This document shows positions 11,511-22,319 of a stretch of DNA of 64,000 bases, in pieces. A model generated the notes under the pieces. The model did no database searches, was not told where the DNA came from, and saw only the letters and a program-made list of their open reading frames with translations. The position numbers were made by a program, and so were the translations under genes. Source of the DNA: Hermodice carunculata (Eukaryota > Annelida > Polychaeta > Eunicida > Amphinomidae); the NCBI GenBank assembly GCA_964020975.1, contig OZ026622.1, forward strand, positions 61,188,259-61,252,258. The letters are read 5' to 3'. How positions within the stretch are numbered: the stretch's first letter is position 1; each line of letters begins with the position of its first letter.

Positions 11511-13135
11511 TAAATAATTAATAAAAATGCCCAAAACAAATCTTAAATCATATAATGTATGCCTGGGAAGCATGCTTCGTATGTATCCTCATAATGTTAC
11601 TTCAGACAGGAGAGCCAAGTCACGAAGTAGGACTAGGAAAATAGTCAATGGAGCACAGAAACGCAATTTTAATGGCTAAAACTAACATTGAGCAGCGGCG
11701 TATAAAGTTGAACTTTTACACAAAACAAATGTCAACGAAAAATTCATGTACATGTATATTTATGTAGAACAATATTGTATCACAGTAGTTTCCCACTGGA
11801 GAGTGAATCTAAGTGGATGGATAATGCAACTGCTGTATAATAAGTATGAAATAATTGTACAAATATTAACAATGATGTGCTGAAGATTTTTTGTTCTTCC
11901 AATCTGAAAATACTGCAAATATATTTGCAAAAGTGGCAATTAAAAATTCCTGACTCACCGTGTGACTATGAAGAAAAACTTTCGCATGTCACATTTGACA
12001 CACTAGTACTGAAATAGCTTGAATGGGCTTGACACATTCCTATGGAGCACATACCAGCCACACCCTTCATCCTCGGCTGTAAAATGCCCTTTAACAGTGG
12101 AGATACATGCCGATTAGCTTCAGTCATTGCCTTTAATAGTAAAATACATTTTATTAAGCATGCATAGATTGCAATCATAACATTAGTTCATATTTTATAC
12201 ATATATCTTATGATAAAAAGAGTAAAGTCCCTTAGTAGCATACCTTTTTCTGTGTGGAGCATGTTGCAGCCCTTCCTGTTACACTTCAGAGAGACATAAA
12301 CACATGCCGCTCTTCATCAAAGATGGATATAGTTAACAGCAAAAAGTCAAGCAACATAACTAGCTTTATTCAGTTTAGTGTAAATTATGAAACGCAACAG
12401 TTTCAGCATTTGCTTCATTGACTTTAATGTCTGAATATTGCAGATAATGCTCCGCACCTGATGAGCACACCATATAAACACAAACAACTGCATGGTTTCC
12501 ACTGTGTGCTGCAAGAAAAAAAATGTCAGGGATCAGTGCTGTCCACATCTCGATATGGCAAATATTTCTAAACTGCTCTCATGTCAGTCATGTGAAGCGT
12601 TAAACACTATTTTACAATGGGCTTCAGGTATGAATACTTCATTGCTACCATTCAGGTGAATGATACCGCACTAGCTAGTTCTTGGTTTAATTTGGCTCAC
12701 ACTTTTGGGAGCCATTTACCTGCAATTAGCCCACTGTTTCAAATGGACTATTACATGAAGTTATCAGCCTGTTTGTTTTGTTTGGTTTGACATATATTTT
12801 TTCCATGATGCATTTTGTAAAGAGAGGGCGATTTACATATTTATACACAGTGACGTAATGCTGGCAAGCCGTGCTCGGAGCAAGTGCTTCTTAGCTAGGG
12901 CAGATAAACTTTACCATAACTTTTTATTCTATCTATAGATTTTCCTTTTTTATTTTGCATGTTTAAATGAAAGGTGTCTACACAACACCGATCGCATACT
13001 TTGTGTGAAAATGAGAAGCAACAAAAGTTATACACCTTCATGCTGATATGAGAATATACAGTAAACTTAATGGTGTATTCGTCTCTACACTGAAGATATG
13101 CCAAAGTTAGGGAACATCCATTTGGGCGAATCTTT
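11511..13135. other. Non-coding stretch, nothing recognised
   Basis: AT-rich DNA with no recognisable coding, RNA or repeat signal. Confidence 0.4.
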
Positions 13136-13139
13136 TTGA

Positions 13140-14045
13140 ATTAAAATCATTTTAATTTTATATGTGAGAAACAAAAGTTTGATTACACACATGTGTAAAA
13201 AATTTTCACCGTTGTGTACATCTTTTCTACATCGCACTGCGGAATAAGGTAATGACTACTAGGAAGTGGCTTTGGACAAAAAGACACACATACAAATATG
13301 GGGAAATTCTTGTCACATATGCAAAATAATTCATTTAACATATGTGAAAAAGAATTACACATATGTGAAAAATATTAACATTTATGTGAAATAGATGTAC
13401 ACTTAACTTTTATGTACAATCATATTTGTATATATACCTGTATGTGAAATAGTTGTTTGTATTTTATGTTCGGAACGAGCGGGACTCGAAACTGCAACCT
13501 TTGGCAGCAGCCGCCTAGCTAAAACAGGGAATGCACATATCCGCTTGACCAAATCCCCATTCTTAAAAAGAAAGGTTCAATGGAGGAAGCTATGTGTGAG
13601 TGCCATATCAACACGGTTATGCAGTACATTTTCTGACTCGGCATTTATTTCCAGAATCGGGGACTTAAATCCACAGCATTACGGAAAGGCCGAAAGTATA
13701 TATTTTATGTTTGGAACGAGCGGGACTCGAACCTGTAACCTTTGGCACCATCTACTTAACTGAAATGGGGAACGCATGTCATATATGTGAAAAAGAATTA
13801 CACTTATATAAAAAGATTTATCCATATGTGAAATAGTTTTGCACATCACTACAATAAATTCTTTATTTAACATGTGTGTAACGCATGTATACAAGAATGT
13901 CACTTATGTGAAATAAAAATTTAATTGTACATATCGGTAAAACTATTTCAATATGTTAAATAAATTTAAGTTATTGTTCATATTTGAAATTGTTTTGCAC
14001 ATATATTGAAAAAAACATATATGTATAATTATGGAATATACGTAA
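13140..14045. repeat. Irregular cluster of a CACATATGTGAAA-type palindromic motif
   Basis: Variants of CA(C/T)ATATGTGAAA(A/T)A recur many times with uneven spacing, for example near 13310-13400, 13770-13840, 13900 and 13990. The core ACATATGT is its own reverse complement and TTTCACATATGTGAAA would be fully palindromic. A SINE dimer sits inside the cluster. Family unknown. Confidence 0.6.
13471..13790 (-). mobile_element. tRNA-derived SINE, tandem dimer
   Basis: Two tRNA-like heads lie 241 bp apart on the minus strand. Their B-box-like parts read GGGACTCGAAAC (13481) and GGGACTCGAACC (13722) on the plus strand, the reverse complement of GGTTCGAGTCCC. Both are preceded by CGGAACGAGC/TGGAACGAGC, the acceptor-end portion. 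A body of about 150 bp separates them (CAATGGAGGAAGCTATGTG, GCCATATCAACACGG, GGGGACTTAAATCCAC). The same head-body-head structure with almost the same period occurs in the opposite orientation at 24890-25225. The second head here is degraded towards its 5' side. Confidence 0.8.
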
Positions 14046-14089
14046 AACGGCTTGCTATAGTAGCCAATCCTTACTGTCTGGTTATGCAC

Positions 14090-14420
14090 ACAAGGCTGCA
14101 CGGACACAGCGGTGTCAGGAACATATGCTGACTAGACCAGAGATCAGTGGAGAAAGCTGATGTGGTTAGACGAGTCATTGTTTTGTCTTGATATCTATGA
14201 TGGAAGGATGCAGTTAGACGTGTGTCTTCAGAGATATGCACATGGATGCATGGTGGAAAATAACCGCCATAGAGGAGGCAGCGTCATGATGAGTGGGTGG
14301 GTGAGTGCCATCTAGGCAACTGGAATTTGTCCAAAAAGTGAATATACTTGCTGGTTGGGAGTGTCCAAATATTAGGGATACGTCAAGAAAAATACCACAT
14401 TTATGAGGGATATTTTCAGA
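14090..14420 (+). mobile_element. Tc1/mariner transposase remnant
   Basis: From 14148 one frame reads WRKLMWLDESLFCLDIYDG and shortly after YAHGCMVENNRHRGGSVMM then SGWVSAI. This aligns with the W..V.F.DESRFCL...DGR and H(G)GGSVMVWGGIS blocks of Tc1-like transposases, with the first catalytic aspartate (LDES) present. A stop follows at about 14314. Neither the second aspartate block nor terminal inverted repeats were found. It differs clearly in sequence from the intact Tc1 element at 47 kb, so it is a different, older copy. Confidence 0.7.
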
Positions 14421-16085
14421 CATGGGCATGTACCTAAAACAATAATCATACGTTGGCGATATTACAGTGAACGTTAAAAGTTCTAATTTAGATTCAAAAA
14501 CAGAAAGGTTAATAATCCTGGGGCGGATCTGGGATTTTTAACATGGGTTCCAATGTGCTGTTATGAGAATTGAAAGGTCGAGGCTGCTCCCCTCTCCCAC
14601 ACACAGTACGAACATTTTACAATATAAAATGAAAAGTGGCGCTCTCTGGAGCATTATAATGGTAAATTATATCTTAAAATATAAAACTGACTTTCAGCTC
14701 AATAAATATATATTTTTAACCAATGTGATATATAATCAATATCATTTATTTAGGTATTTTGTCACCTACAGTACTGTTTTCGCCACATGTCAAAGTTCCT
14801 AGGCTAACCATGTACTGGTAATGTGAAGCATTAAATATTGAGCTCTACAATTGAAGAAAAATGCAGATATTGGGATTATATCGATGTGGATTCTGAGTGG
14901 ACTCGACATTATACATGTAGGCCTACAGAACAGAGGAGGCTTAATATGAGGCCTTTTAATTTTACATTTAACACACATACTAATGAATTACATGTAGACT
15001 TTATTATGTAGGGGCTAGGACCTTAAATGGCTATATACATACATATTGCCTAGGTGTACATAGAATCTATCGTTAAATGCATAAGAATCTTCCTGTTTTC
15101 TTTCTTTTTTTTTCCTTACTTTTTTTTCTTCGAGATTGTTCGCAACAAAGCAGCGCTTTATCTTTGATATAAACACAAAACAGCATCAAAATAAGATTGT
15201 ATGCAACTGTTGAGACCACTTAGTCCTAGTTTTAAGTGCACGTTCGATCAAAGCAGGGAATGTTTCGACCATAGAACCATCTTCGAGGATGATATCATTA
15301 TCACCTTTCAAGCAATGCACATAATATCGTGAGGACTTACTCTTTGAGATCCACAGCCTTGAGACATTGCATTGAGAGACCAATATCCCTGCCATACATA
15401 AAGCAACAAAGTAAGTGCTTCATATAGTTCTAAATTGAATATTTGATCTGGAGCACTCCAATTCTAGATGAAAGAATGACGTGCACCTTTGACATCTATA
15501 GTGATAAAGGATATAAAACCCATATAAAAGAGGATTTGATGACTTGCATTCCGAAGATTCTGCAGTATTGATGATCTTGACGGCACAACTATTCAGGAAA
15601 ACATATTGCTCTGAGAAAGGTTGTTTGAGGGAAACACTTCTACTGTGGCAACATCATTTGTCTGCACTTCAAAGAGTGTAGCGGTGTAATTTGTGTGTAT
15701 TCCACACGCTGTGGTAGCACAGTTATCTGGCTTCACCCTGCTCTCATTTTTTTCAATATACTTTGAATATATTGGACAGTCCTGTGAAATAGCTAAAGCT
15801 GATGAAACAAATGCTGGTACGAGTGGCAAAAGAAAACTAAATAAAATCAAACTTTACTCTCCTAGAGAAAATTCTAATTGCAGTATTTAGGTAGCGATCT
15901 AGTGAACAACATAAAAATCAACGATGTTTCACTTTTTACATTTTCCGGTCTGTTAACAAGTTTACTTTAAGTTCCGCATTGCTTCGTTGCTAAATACTTT
16001 TTACATTGACGTTAAAATCGTTGTTTTCCCGACGCGGTCGTACCAAAATGGAGTGTAAACAAACCTGCCAATGAACATGCCGGTT
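14421..16085. other. Non-coding stretch, nothing recognised
   Basis: Frames of up to about 85 residues at 15186-15395, 15593-15850 and 15693-15890 overlap on opposite strands and match nothing I recognise. Confidence 0.4.
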
Positions 16086-16090
16086 TATTG

Positions 16091-16102
16091 GGTCACGTGA
16101 CC
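16091..16102. promoter_or_regulatory. 12-bp palindrome containing an E-box (CACGTG)
   Basis: GGTCACGTGACC is a perfect palindrome about 90 bp upstream of the first ATG of the Mutator-like frame. GTCACGTGAC is the classical bHLH-zip (USF/MITF-type) site. It may be promoter sequence of that element, but a single site can occur by chance. Confidence 0.3.
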
Positions 16103-16191
16103 TGTGACGCGTACACACTGATACATATCTGGCGAAGTCAGGGGAAATTGTCTGACTCTAGCACGTGTATTGTGTTGTATGGCTTGTCAAC

Positions 16192-16900
16192 ATGGCTTCA
16201 ACAAGCGGTTCCTCCGTACCCATCAAAAGAAAAAGGAAAAAAGGGTCGCAAAAGATAAAATATTGTACGAATGGACACGGATATCAGGACAAAACTTACC
16301 GACAGTGACAAGGGCTCGTATTACCAAACTTGGCCTGAAGAGCCCAGCCTTTCAGCGGTTGTCCCATCCACATCCACCGGCACTGAATCTGAATTGGACA
16401 GTCTTGATGACGACGACGGTAAAACTCATTTATCAGCAACGCATAAAAAATTTAAAACTAAAAAATTTATGCGTGCACTGGATACTTCCTTGGACAGTGA
16501 ATCAAATGTCGATAGTGACGAGTCGGACAGTGATAGTACCGAAAGTGGCGAAAGTGAAGGCGAAGCACAGGATGGCCCTTTGCCGGCACGTTTGACCTTT
16601 TCTTCGGAAGAACTTACACGAAGTTTTGTCAAGGTGGCAGTTTGTACAAACTGTGGTCAGAATACTTTGATTCTGGAACACGCACAAGGAAATAAATATG
16701 GCTTGTGTCATGAGATGATGTGGAAATGTTTGAATGCTGAATGTGTTACATCGCACGACTTTTATTCTGACCCTGCCGTGTCATCTCGATTTCGAGAACT
16801 GAGCCTATTATTCACGTTAGGTATGCGTGCGATAAGAAAAGGAAGAGGCGAGGGAAGAAAAATGTTTGGCTATATGGGCTTGTTTTCCCCAGTCTATCAA
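16192..16900 (+). pseudogene. Mutator-like transposase, N-terminal part, frameshifted
   Basis: An ATG at 16192 opens a short frame (MASTSGSSVPIKRKRKKGS, then KIKYCTNGHGYQDK) that stops after 38 codons. An overlapping frame (ATG 16271, 232 residues) continues with a Ser/Asp/Glu-rich linker (residues 75-100) and then a region like the N-terminal part of the Mutator-like transposase domain found in many invertebrate proteins. It has CTNC (125-128), C153 and C158 as likely zinc ligands, followed by LLFTLGMRAIRKGRGEGRKM and FGYMGL, matching the IN..SV.GMR.IGKG......F...M pattern. The similarity ends around residue 209 (about 16897) and no catalytic core follows. I infer a frameshifted, 3'-truncated copy. 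Terminal inverted repeats were not found. The assignment rests on motif memory, not a search. Confidence 0.55.
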
Positions 16901-16969
16901 TTGCAGAAAAATGAGACATGTCGGGGTAATTTACAACTGATTCTAATTCACCGTTTGGTGTTTTCATGA

Positions 16970-19098
16970 ATAGTGCGATTCATTCGACACTAGTTGCATT
17001 GTAGACTTCATCCTTCGCTATCGTAAACTTTCATGGCTGTTGCGCCAACAGTTATTTTTGGCACACTTGCGTAATTAGCTCTCTCAGGTTCTAGTACGCA
17101 TGCTCACTGCGTAACTCCGCCTACTTCCACAAACGGCGCTTAATTTCCACGAGGGTATTTAAAAGAACAGGAGACGTACCTCTTTATGAATATGTGATTT
17201 TTAGCTATACATCACTATATTTTACATGTTTTGAACATTGATAGACAACTAGGAAGGTCGTACTTATCGCGGAAGTTAAAGAACCTGTCTTGAATAGTTT
17301 TGGCGGCATTGACCGACGAATTTCAAAGATCATCACACCGAGAGAAATAGCCTGTTTTCTCGGGTTCACTTTTACGAAGGAATGGCCACTTCCAGCGAAA
17401 TTGGGGAAGAATCTACTGGCTCGATTCTGTTCAGACTTAGCATGTATGATAAGTTATTTATTTTCTCTATAAATTTGTTTTTGTTTGTTGATAACGGGAA
17501 TAGTTTTGTAGTTTCACCGTTATTCGCAGAGCTTTCACCCAAAGTACATATACATGGCACAACTATAAAAAATCTTTCGTGACCTAAAACAGGGCTCCAA
17601 TGTCTCGTTGTCTTCACCAAAAAAAGACACATTGGAACTTCAGGCAATACCCAAAGGATATAACAAGAGCAGTACGATACAACAAGTGGCCCTTAATAAA
17701 GGTAAACTTAGATATGTACATTTAAAATTTAATACAAATAGAAACTTTACAAACCTAATTCTGTAAGCCCATGTACCGTTTGAACACTATCAAGTCCGAT
17801 ATTCTAAGAGCAAAGTCCTATTCCGTACCGTTCACTTAAAAATTGCATAGTTCTAAATCATATTGGCAAATTAATTTATAAAAGGAACAAATCATATTCA
17901 TAAAATTTGAAATTTAGAAGAAAGGTTTAGGCACTGTTAGCCTTTATAAAATCGGGTCATCAGCGGGGAACCAGTGCAAGACTTGTTTCGGTGCCATTTA
18001 TCCCCGGACAAGTCATTCTGCTAACTGGCGGCACCATGTTTACATTTACAATACAAACATCCCAAGCTGATGTGTTACGTAATAAAGCGAATATGATGCT
18101 CCTTTGTCAATAGGCCTACTTAAAAAATGTATCCCACATTACATAAATATAAATAATGAAACTACACCTAACATTCATGTTTAGGCCTACCAAAATTGAA
18201 TCTTAAAATAATAAATTATGTATTGGTAAGGGAACTAAGTCGGATTATTTGTGGGTGAATATTTAGCAGAGAAGGGTGCATCATCACATTTTACCCTATT
18301 TTTGGTGTACACCCTCACCGGACCACAAGATGCTTGTCTGAAAGATTTTGGACAAGAATTTAAAAAGAACATACGTATGCTAGCTAATGAAGGACAAAAA
18401 CATTTCCGTACCTACAAAACTGTAGCCTTCAAAACTATTTGCCGTCACACGTGATAGCAAAATGGCCAAAATAAACCAGCCTGTCCACAGCAGACTCTGA
18501 CATTCAATTTAGGAAAAAAACCAGCCAGGGTACCCAAAATTGTTTGTTTTGAATTCAAAGTCATGGGCCAATCGATTTTGGAGCTTTTCGGGGCTAAAGA
18601 AATGACAATGTAAAAATCACTTCAACATATTCATTTTTGAGAAATGTGAAAGAAACCTATCTGCGGTAAATGTTGCTTGAAGTTAATCCGGTTGACTTTT
18701 TTGAAAAGAAACTTAATATGCATACACAAAACTTAGTATGCTCAGTCACATGCTAACATGTAGGCTTTAACCCATACTTTTTTATTTGTACAATTTGTGA
18801 ATAATCAGTAAGTAATAGTATTTCCATCATGTGAACAGGCTTAGTGTAGATCGAGACAAGCTATATTTCTGTCCTTTTTTATCATAATCCAGCATGTGCT
18901 TTGGGAGGGGAAGTCGGAGGTCGGAAGTTAGAAACACAAACACAGATCATAGCAAAAAGAAAAAAATGCAATTTCACGTATTGCACGAAATTAGATATGG
19001 GTATGGCCAGACGTGTCAAAGCAATTAGGCAAGGGGTTTCGAGGAAAAGTATTTAATGTTTACTGCACAAAGGAATAAAGTAGAAATATAAATGATAA
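16970..19098. other. Non-coding stretch, nothing recognised
   Basis: A TATA-like TATTTAAAAG lies at about 17156 downstream of a CTCCGCC motif, but no gene follows that I recognise. The frame at 18251-18454 (67 residues) is unassigned. Confidence 0.4.
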
Positions 19099-19101
19099 AT
19101 G

Positions 19102-19163
<62 letters not shown>

Positions 19164-19176
19164 CAGATAGATAGAT
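19102..19176. repeat. (GATA)n microsatellite
   Basis: About 18 units of GATA with one GACA interruption near the end. Confidence 0.97.
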
Positions 19177-19239
19177 TTGAAACGTGAAAGTTTTTGTACA
19201 AGTGGTTGTCCCCATAGGACAAAATTTTTCCCCCTCCCA

Positions 19240-19545
19240 CATTCCATTGTACGGAGCCCCAGAAGGGACATGAAGAAAAAAGAAATATTTCATTCCCACG
19301 AAAAATACTTTGTTCCCTCGAAATATGAATTTTGGGGGAAGAAAATAAAATACAAAAATCTACCATGTCTCTTTACGGGTAAAATGTGGAGCCCCTAAGG
19401 GGTCACTTGGAAAATATAAATGGATATCAGTATATATACACAAGGCATATATTTCGTTCCCTTGAAATGTATTTCGTTCTCACCAAATGTATTTCGTTCC
19501 CACGAAATAAATATTGCGTTCCCACGAAATACATAAGATCCCCAT
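19240..19545 (+). repeat. Dispersed repeat with palindromic TTTCGTTCCCACGAAAT units
   Basis: Two leaders resemble each other (GGAGCCCCAGAAGGGACATG near 19254; GGAGCCCCTAAGGGGTCACT near 19389). Both are followed by repeated units of the form TATTTCGTTCCC(A/T)CGAAAT, in which ATTTCG and CGAAAT pair. At least four units lie at 19449-19531. The same leader-plus-units arrangement appears in reverse orientation at 50815-51012. Confidence 0.7.
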
Positions 19546-20145
19546 GTGGTTACAACAGACTGGGGTCTACATACTCTTAGTTACATTGATTGATCCTAGC
19601 AGCGCTGTCTGGAAAAAATCTTTGTTGTGCACATGTGGGATAGCATCACATATCCGGTAAGTGCAAAGTTTTACATCATGAGACACAATTGATATCATCG
19701 AAACATTTGAATGAATGCAAAGGCTTGTGAATTTTTGCCCCCAAGGCTACCATGGCATTTATATCAAACTAATTCTGCAATTAGCAAATGATTTTTTGTG
19801 TACCTTTTCACGTTGAGGTGAATTATCTGATATTTGTGCTTTCAGTTTCATATTTTGTTACAGTATTCTGTATTTGCTATCTGCAACTGGACACATTGCA
19901 TGCAGCTAATACAAAGATAAAAAGGTTTGACATCCCAGAACCTTAGTCTTTTAAACATAAGAAAATATTTTAATTTAAAACATAAGGTAAATGTTCACTT
20001 TCATCCAATAAGATGATTGCTGTATTTTCAACTGTCTTAGTGTTACCATAACCCAAAATTGATTTACTGTCTTTTTGCTCTGATTGTCAGCTGAGCACTT
20101 TGTTTTTCTAAGAATAATTTAAATATTGATATTCATGGTATATTG
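19546..20145. other. Non-coding stretch upstream of the integrase-core gene
   Basis: No coding signal. It ends in TATTGCAG directly before TT-ATG of the next gene, which would fit a 3' splice site, so an upstream exon could lie here unrecognised. Confidence 0.4.
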
Positions 20146-20150
20146 CAGTT

Positions 20151-20987
20151 ATGGCATATGAAGGACATCCATCCTGCTTAGACCTCATCAGAATATACTG
20201 CTCATTGGGAATGCAGTGCAAAGATATACTTGTTGTATTGGCCGTTGAACACAAGATAATCATAAGTGAACGACATTTAAGGCGAATTTTACAATCTGCT
20301 GACCTATCAAGAAGGAAAGGATACAGCAATCTGGGGGATGTTGTCCTGTTTATAAAAAATAATCTAGAAAATACGGAAAAATTACATGGCTGCCGGTGGA
20401 TGTACACGAAATGTCTACAGCATGGACTGAAAGTTAGGAAGGAGGAGGTCCGGATGATCCTTTCCACATTCCACCCTGTTGGGACATTTACAGGAGAATC
20501 AAGGCGTCTTAAACGACATGCTTACTTTGCGAAAGGTCCAAATTTCATTTGGCATTTTGATTCGTACGATAAACTAAAACCATTTGGGATATGCATTTAC
20601 GGATGCATCAGTGGTTTCTGCAGAAAAATTATCTGGTCGAATGTCTATCATACAAACCGCGACCCGATGATGATAGGGGGTTACTTTTTGGAAACTGTAC
20701 GTACAGTTGGCAGCTGTCCATTGAAAATTAGAGGTGACACTGGAACTGAAAATGTGAGAGTGAAGGACTTTCAGAGGTTTCTTAGAAGAAACACAAATGG
20801 CCAAATTGATAATGGAAGTTATCACGAAGGTGCTAGTACTGCAAATACGGGAATTGGAAGCTTTTGGGCTCAATTTTGGATCAACTTCTTCTATCAGCTA
20901 CGAAATGATGGACACTACAGTGGCAACTATCTCGACCAAAACCTGTTGCAGTTTTATTTTTTAGGAATGATTCAAGTGGGTAAATAA
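20151..20987 (+). CDS. Integrase-core (RNase H fold) domain protein, main part
   Basis: A 278-residue frame. It resembles the integrase-core proteins that are multicopy in fish and invertebrate genomes: an N-terminal helix-turn-helix-like region (about 8-56, ending SERHLRRILQSADLSRR), then a linker (HGCRWMYTKCLQHGLKVRKE, about 79-98), then the core with GPNFIWHFDSYDKLKPFG (129-146, first aspartate D137) and LKIRGDTGTENV (191-202, second aspartate D196). The third acidic residue of the family (usual block NQRIE..W) is replaced here by NTGIG (G236), so strand transfer is probably lost. ATG at 20151 follows TATTGCAG, a possible splice acceptor. The frame ends in ATTCAAGTGGGTAAATAA, where GTGGGT or GTAAAT could be a donor. 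It may be a decaying transposase-type gene or a domesticated one. Confidence 0.65.
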   Translation: MAYEGHPSCLDLIRIYCSLGMQCKDILVVLAVEHKIIISERHLRRILQSADLSRRKGYSNLGDVVLFIKNNLENTEKLHGCRWMYTKCLQHGLKVRKEEVRMILSTFHPVGTFTGESRRLKRHAYFAKGPNFIWHFDSYDKLKPFGICIYGCISGFCRKIIWSNVYHTNRDPMMIGGYFLETVRTVGSCPLKIRGDTGTENVRVKDFQRFLRRNTNGQIDNGSYHEGASTANTGIGSFWAQFWINFFYQLRNDGHYSGNYLDQNLLQFYFLGMIQVGK

Positions 20988-21618
20988 TATTTGATTATTA
21001 GTATTTCCGGCCCTTGAAAGAACATGTTTTTAAAGGCCATTTGAAAAGATATTCTGAGCAAACTTTAATTAAAGGCCGAATAGGATGCCAAGGAAATTCA
21101 TTTATCTTTATTTTATGAATTAAATGCCCATGCTTTCATGCTACTCTTGAATAAGTTGGTGTCAGAAATAGCAAAAAGCTTTGGAGTAAAAGTCATTTCT
21201 TGCTGCAATGGCATCAAATTCTTTAGGCATTTACCAACCTGTATAAATTTTCTGACGTGGAATGAAACATTAAGTCTGTATAATCATCTGAACAAATTAT
21301 TATGAAAACATACCTTAACGTTTTGTAGTTGTTACCAGGGACGGTATACGACTTAAATAAGAATGTTATCTTACAGCCAAAATAAAGGCAAGAGATGGTT
21401 AGGCATACTGGCATTAACCATCGCCTGATGTACTTTGTATAGATTCTGTGTAACGGTCATCCTGCACGTTGATGAACTGAAATTATTTTGTTGCCCAGTG
21501 ATGTTAACATAACATATAACGTACGTTACGTACGCCTAGATCACGATCAGTGCTGCTCATTATATCCTACTTTTTTAACTTGTACCCTTAGATATGAAAA
21601 ATATACATATTCCATCAT

Positions 21619-21721
21619 ATCTATCTATCTATCTATCTATCTATCTGTCTGTCTGTCTGTTTGTCCGTCTGTCTGTCTATCTATTTGTCTGTGTCTGGTT
21701 GTCTCTCTGTCTGTCTATCTG
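21619..21721. repeat. (TCTA)n/(TCTG)n microsatellite
   Basis: Pure TCTA changes into TCTG and degenerate TC-rich sequence. It lies between the two parts of the integrase-core gene. Confidence 0.95.
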
Positions 21722-21754
21722 TTATAATTTGTATCATACTATGACCAGGGTCTT

Positions 21755-21756
<2 letters not shown>

Positions 21757-21837
<81 letters not shown>

Positions 21838-21868
21838 TACATACATACATATATACATACATACATAT
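21757..21868. repeat. (AT)n followed by (ATAC)n microsatellite
   Basis: About 37 AT units, then ATAC repeats to about 21868. Also inside the gap of the integrase-core gene. Confidence 0.96.
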
Positions 21869-21989
21869 TTCGTGTTCATGTTTTAACTACTGTGGCCAGC
21901 GGGCTTTATTGTTAAAACCGAATTGTCGTTATGGCTTCGTTATATGAGCCAATTGTGTTTTACATTTTTGTTTCTCGATATTTCACCAT

Positions 21990-22319
21990 GTTAACACTGG
22001 TGATGTTGTCCGGGTATGGGACAATCATATCATCCATCCGTCCAAGAGCTGGAATGTCTCAAGCAGCCGCCCTATGGTGATGTATGTGGCACCTGCCTTT
22101 TACGGTACACAGGATTTTTTACATCCGGTGATTTCAGAAGAGGTAAAAGTATGCAAACAGCAATGTTTTTATCGTTCATCGTACCCATGTGATCAGGATA
22201 TTTATAACTTATGTTTGCTTATCATGCAAGAAGAGCACCTTGCTTGGCCGAATATGCCACAGGATGGAATTAGCCTCTTTATTAACTTAAAAATGAGAGC
22301 CAATGAGAGCCAATGAGGC
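21990..22319 (+). CDS. Integrase-core protein, C-terminal part (possible second exon)
   Basis: The frame reads NTGDVVRVWDNHIIHPSKSW, then SSSRPMVMYVAPAFYGTQDF and, further on, SEEVKVCKQQC, CDQDIYNLCLLIM and a final NLKMRANESQ before a stop at 22314-22316. This matches the family's C-terminal region (W..H.IRPS.N...P.GRP..MY..P..YGT.D). The 278-residue frame upstream ends exactly where this part should begin, so the gene is split by about 1 kb of DNA rich in microsatellites. This is either an intron or an insertion. No clean acceptor AG was found immediately before the conserved part, which weakens the intron reading. Confidence 0.6.

Noticed and set aside
16271-16969. Host acidic nuclear protein
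   Set aside because: The acidic stretch is only a linker. The zinc-ligand pairs and GMRAI.KG block point to a Mutator-like transposase N-terminus.
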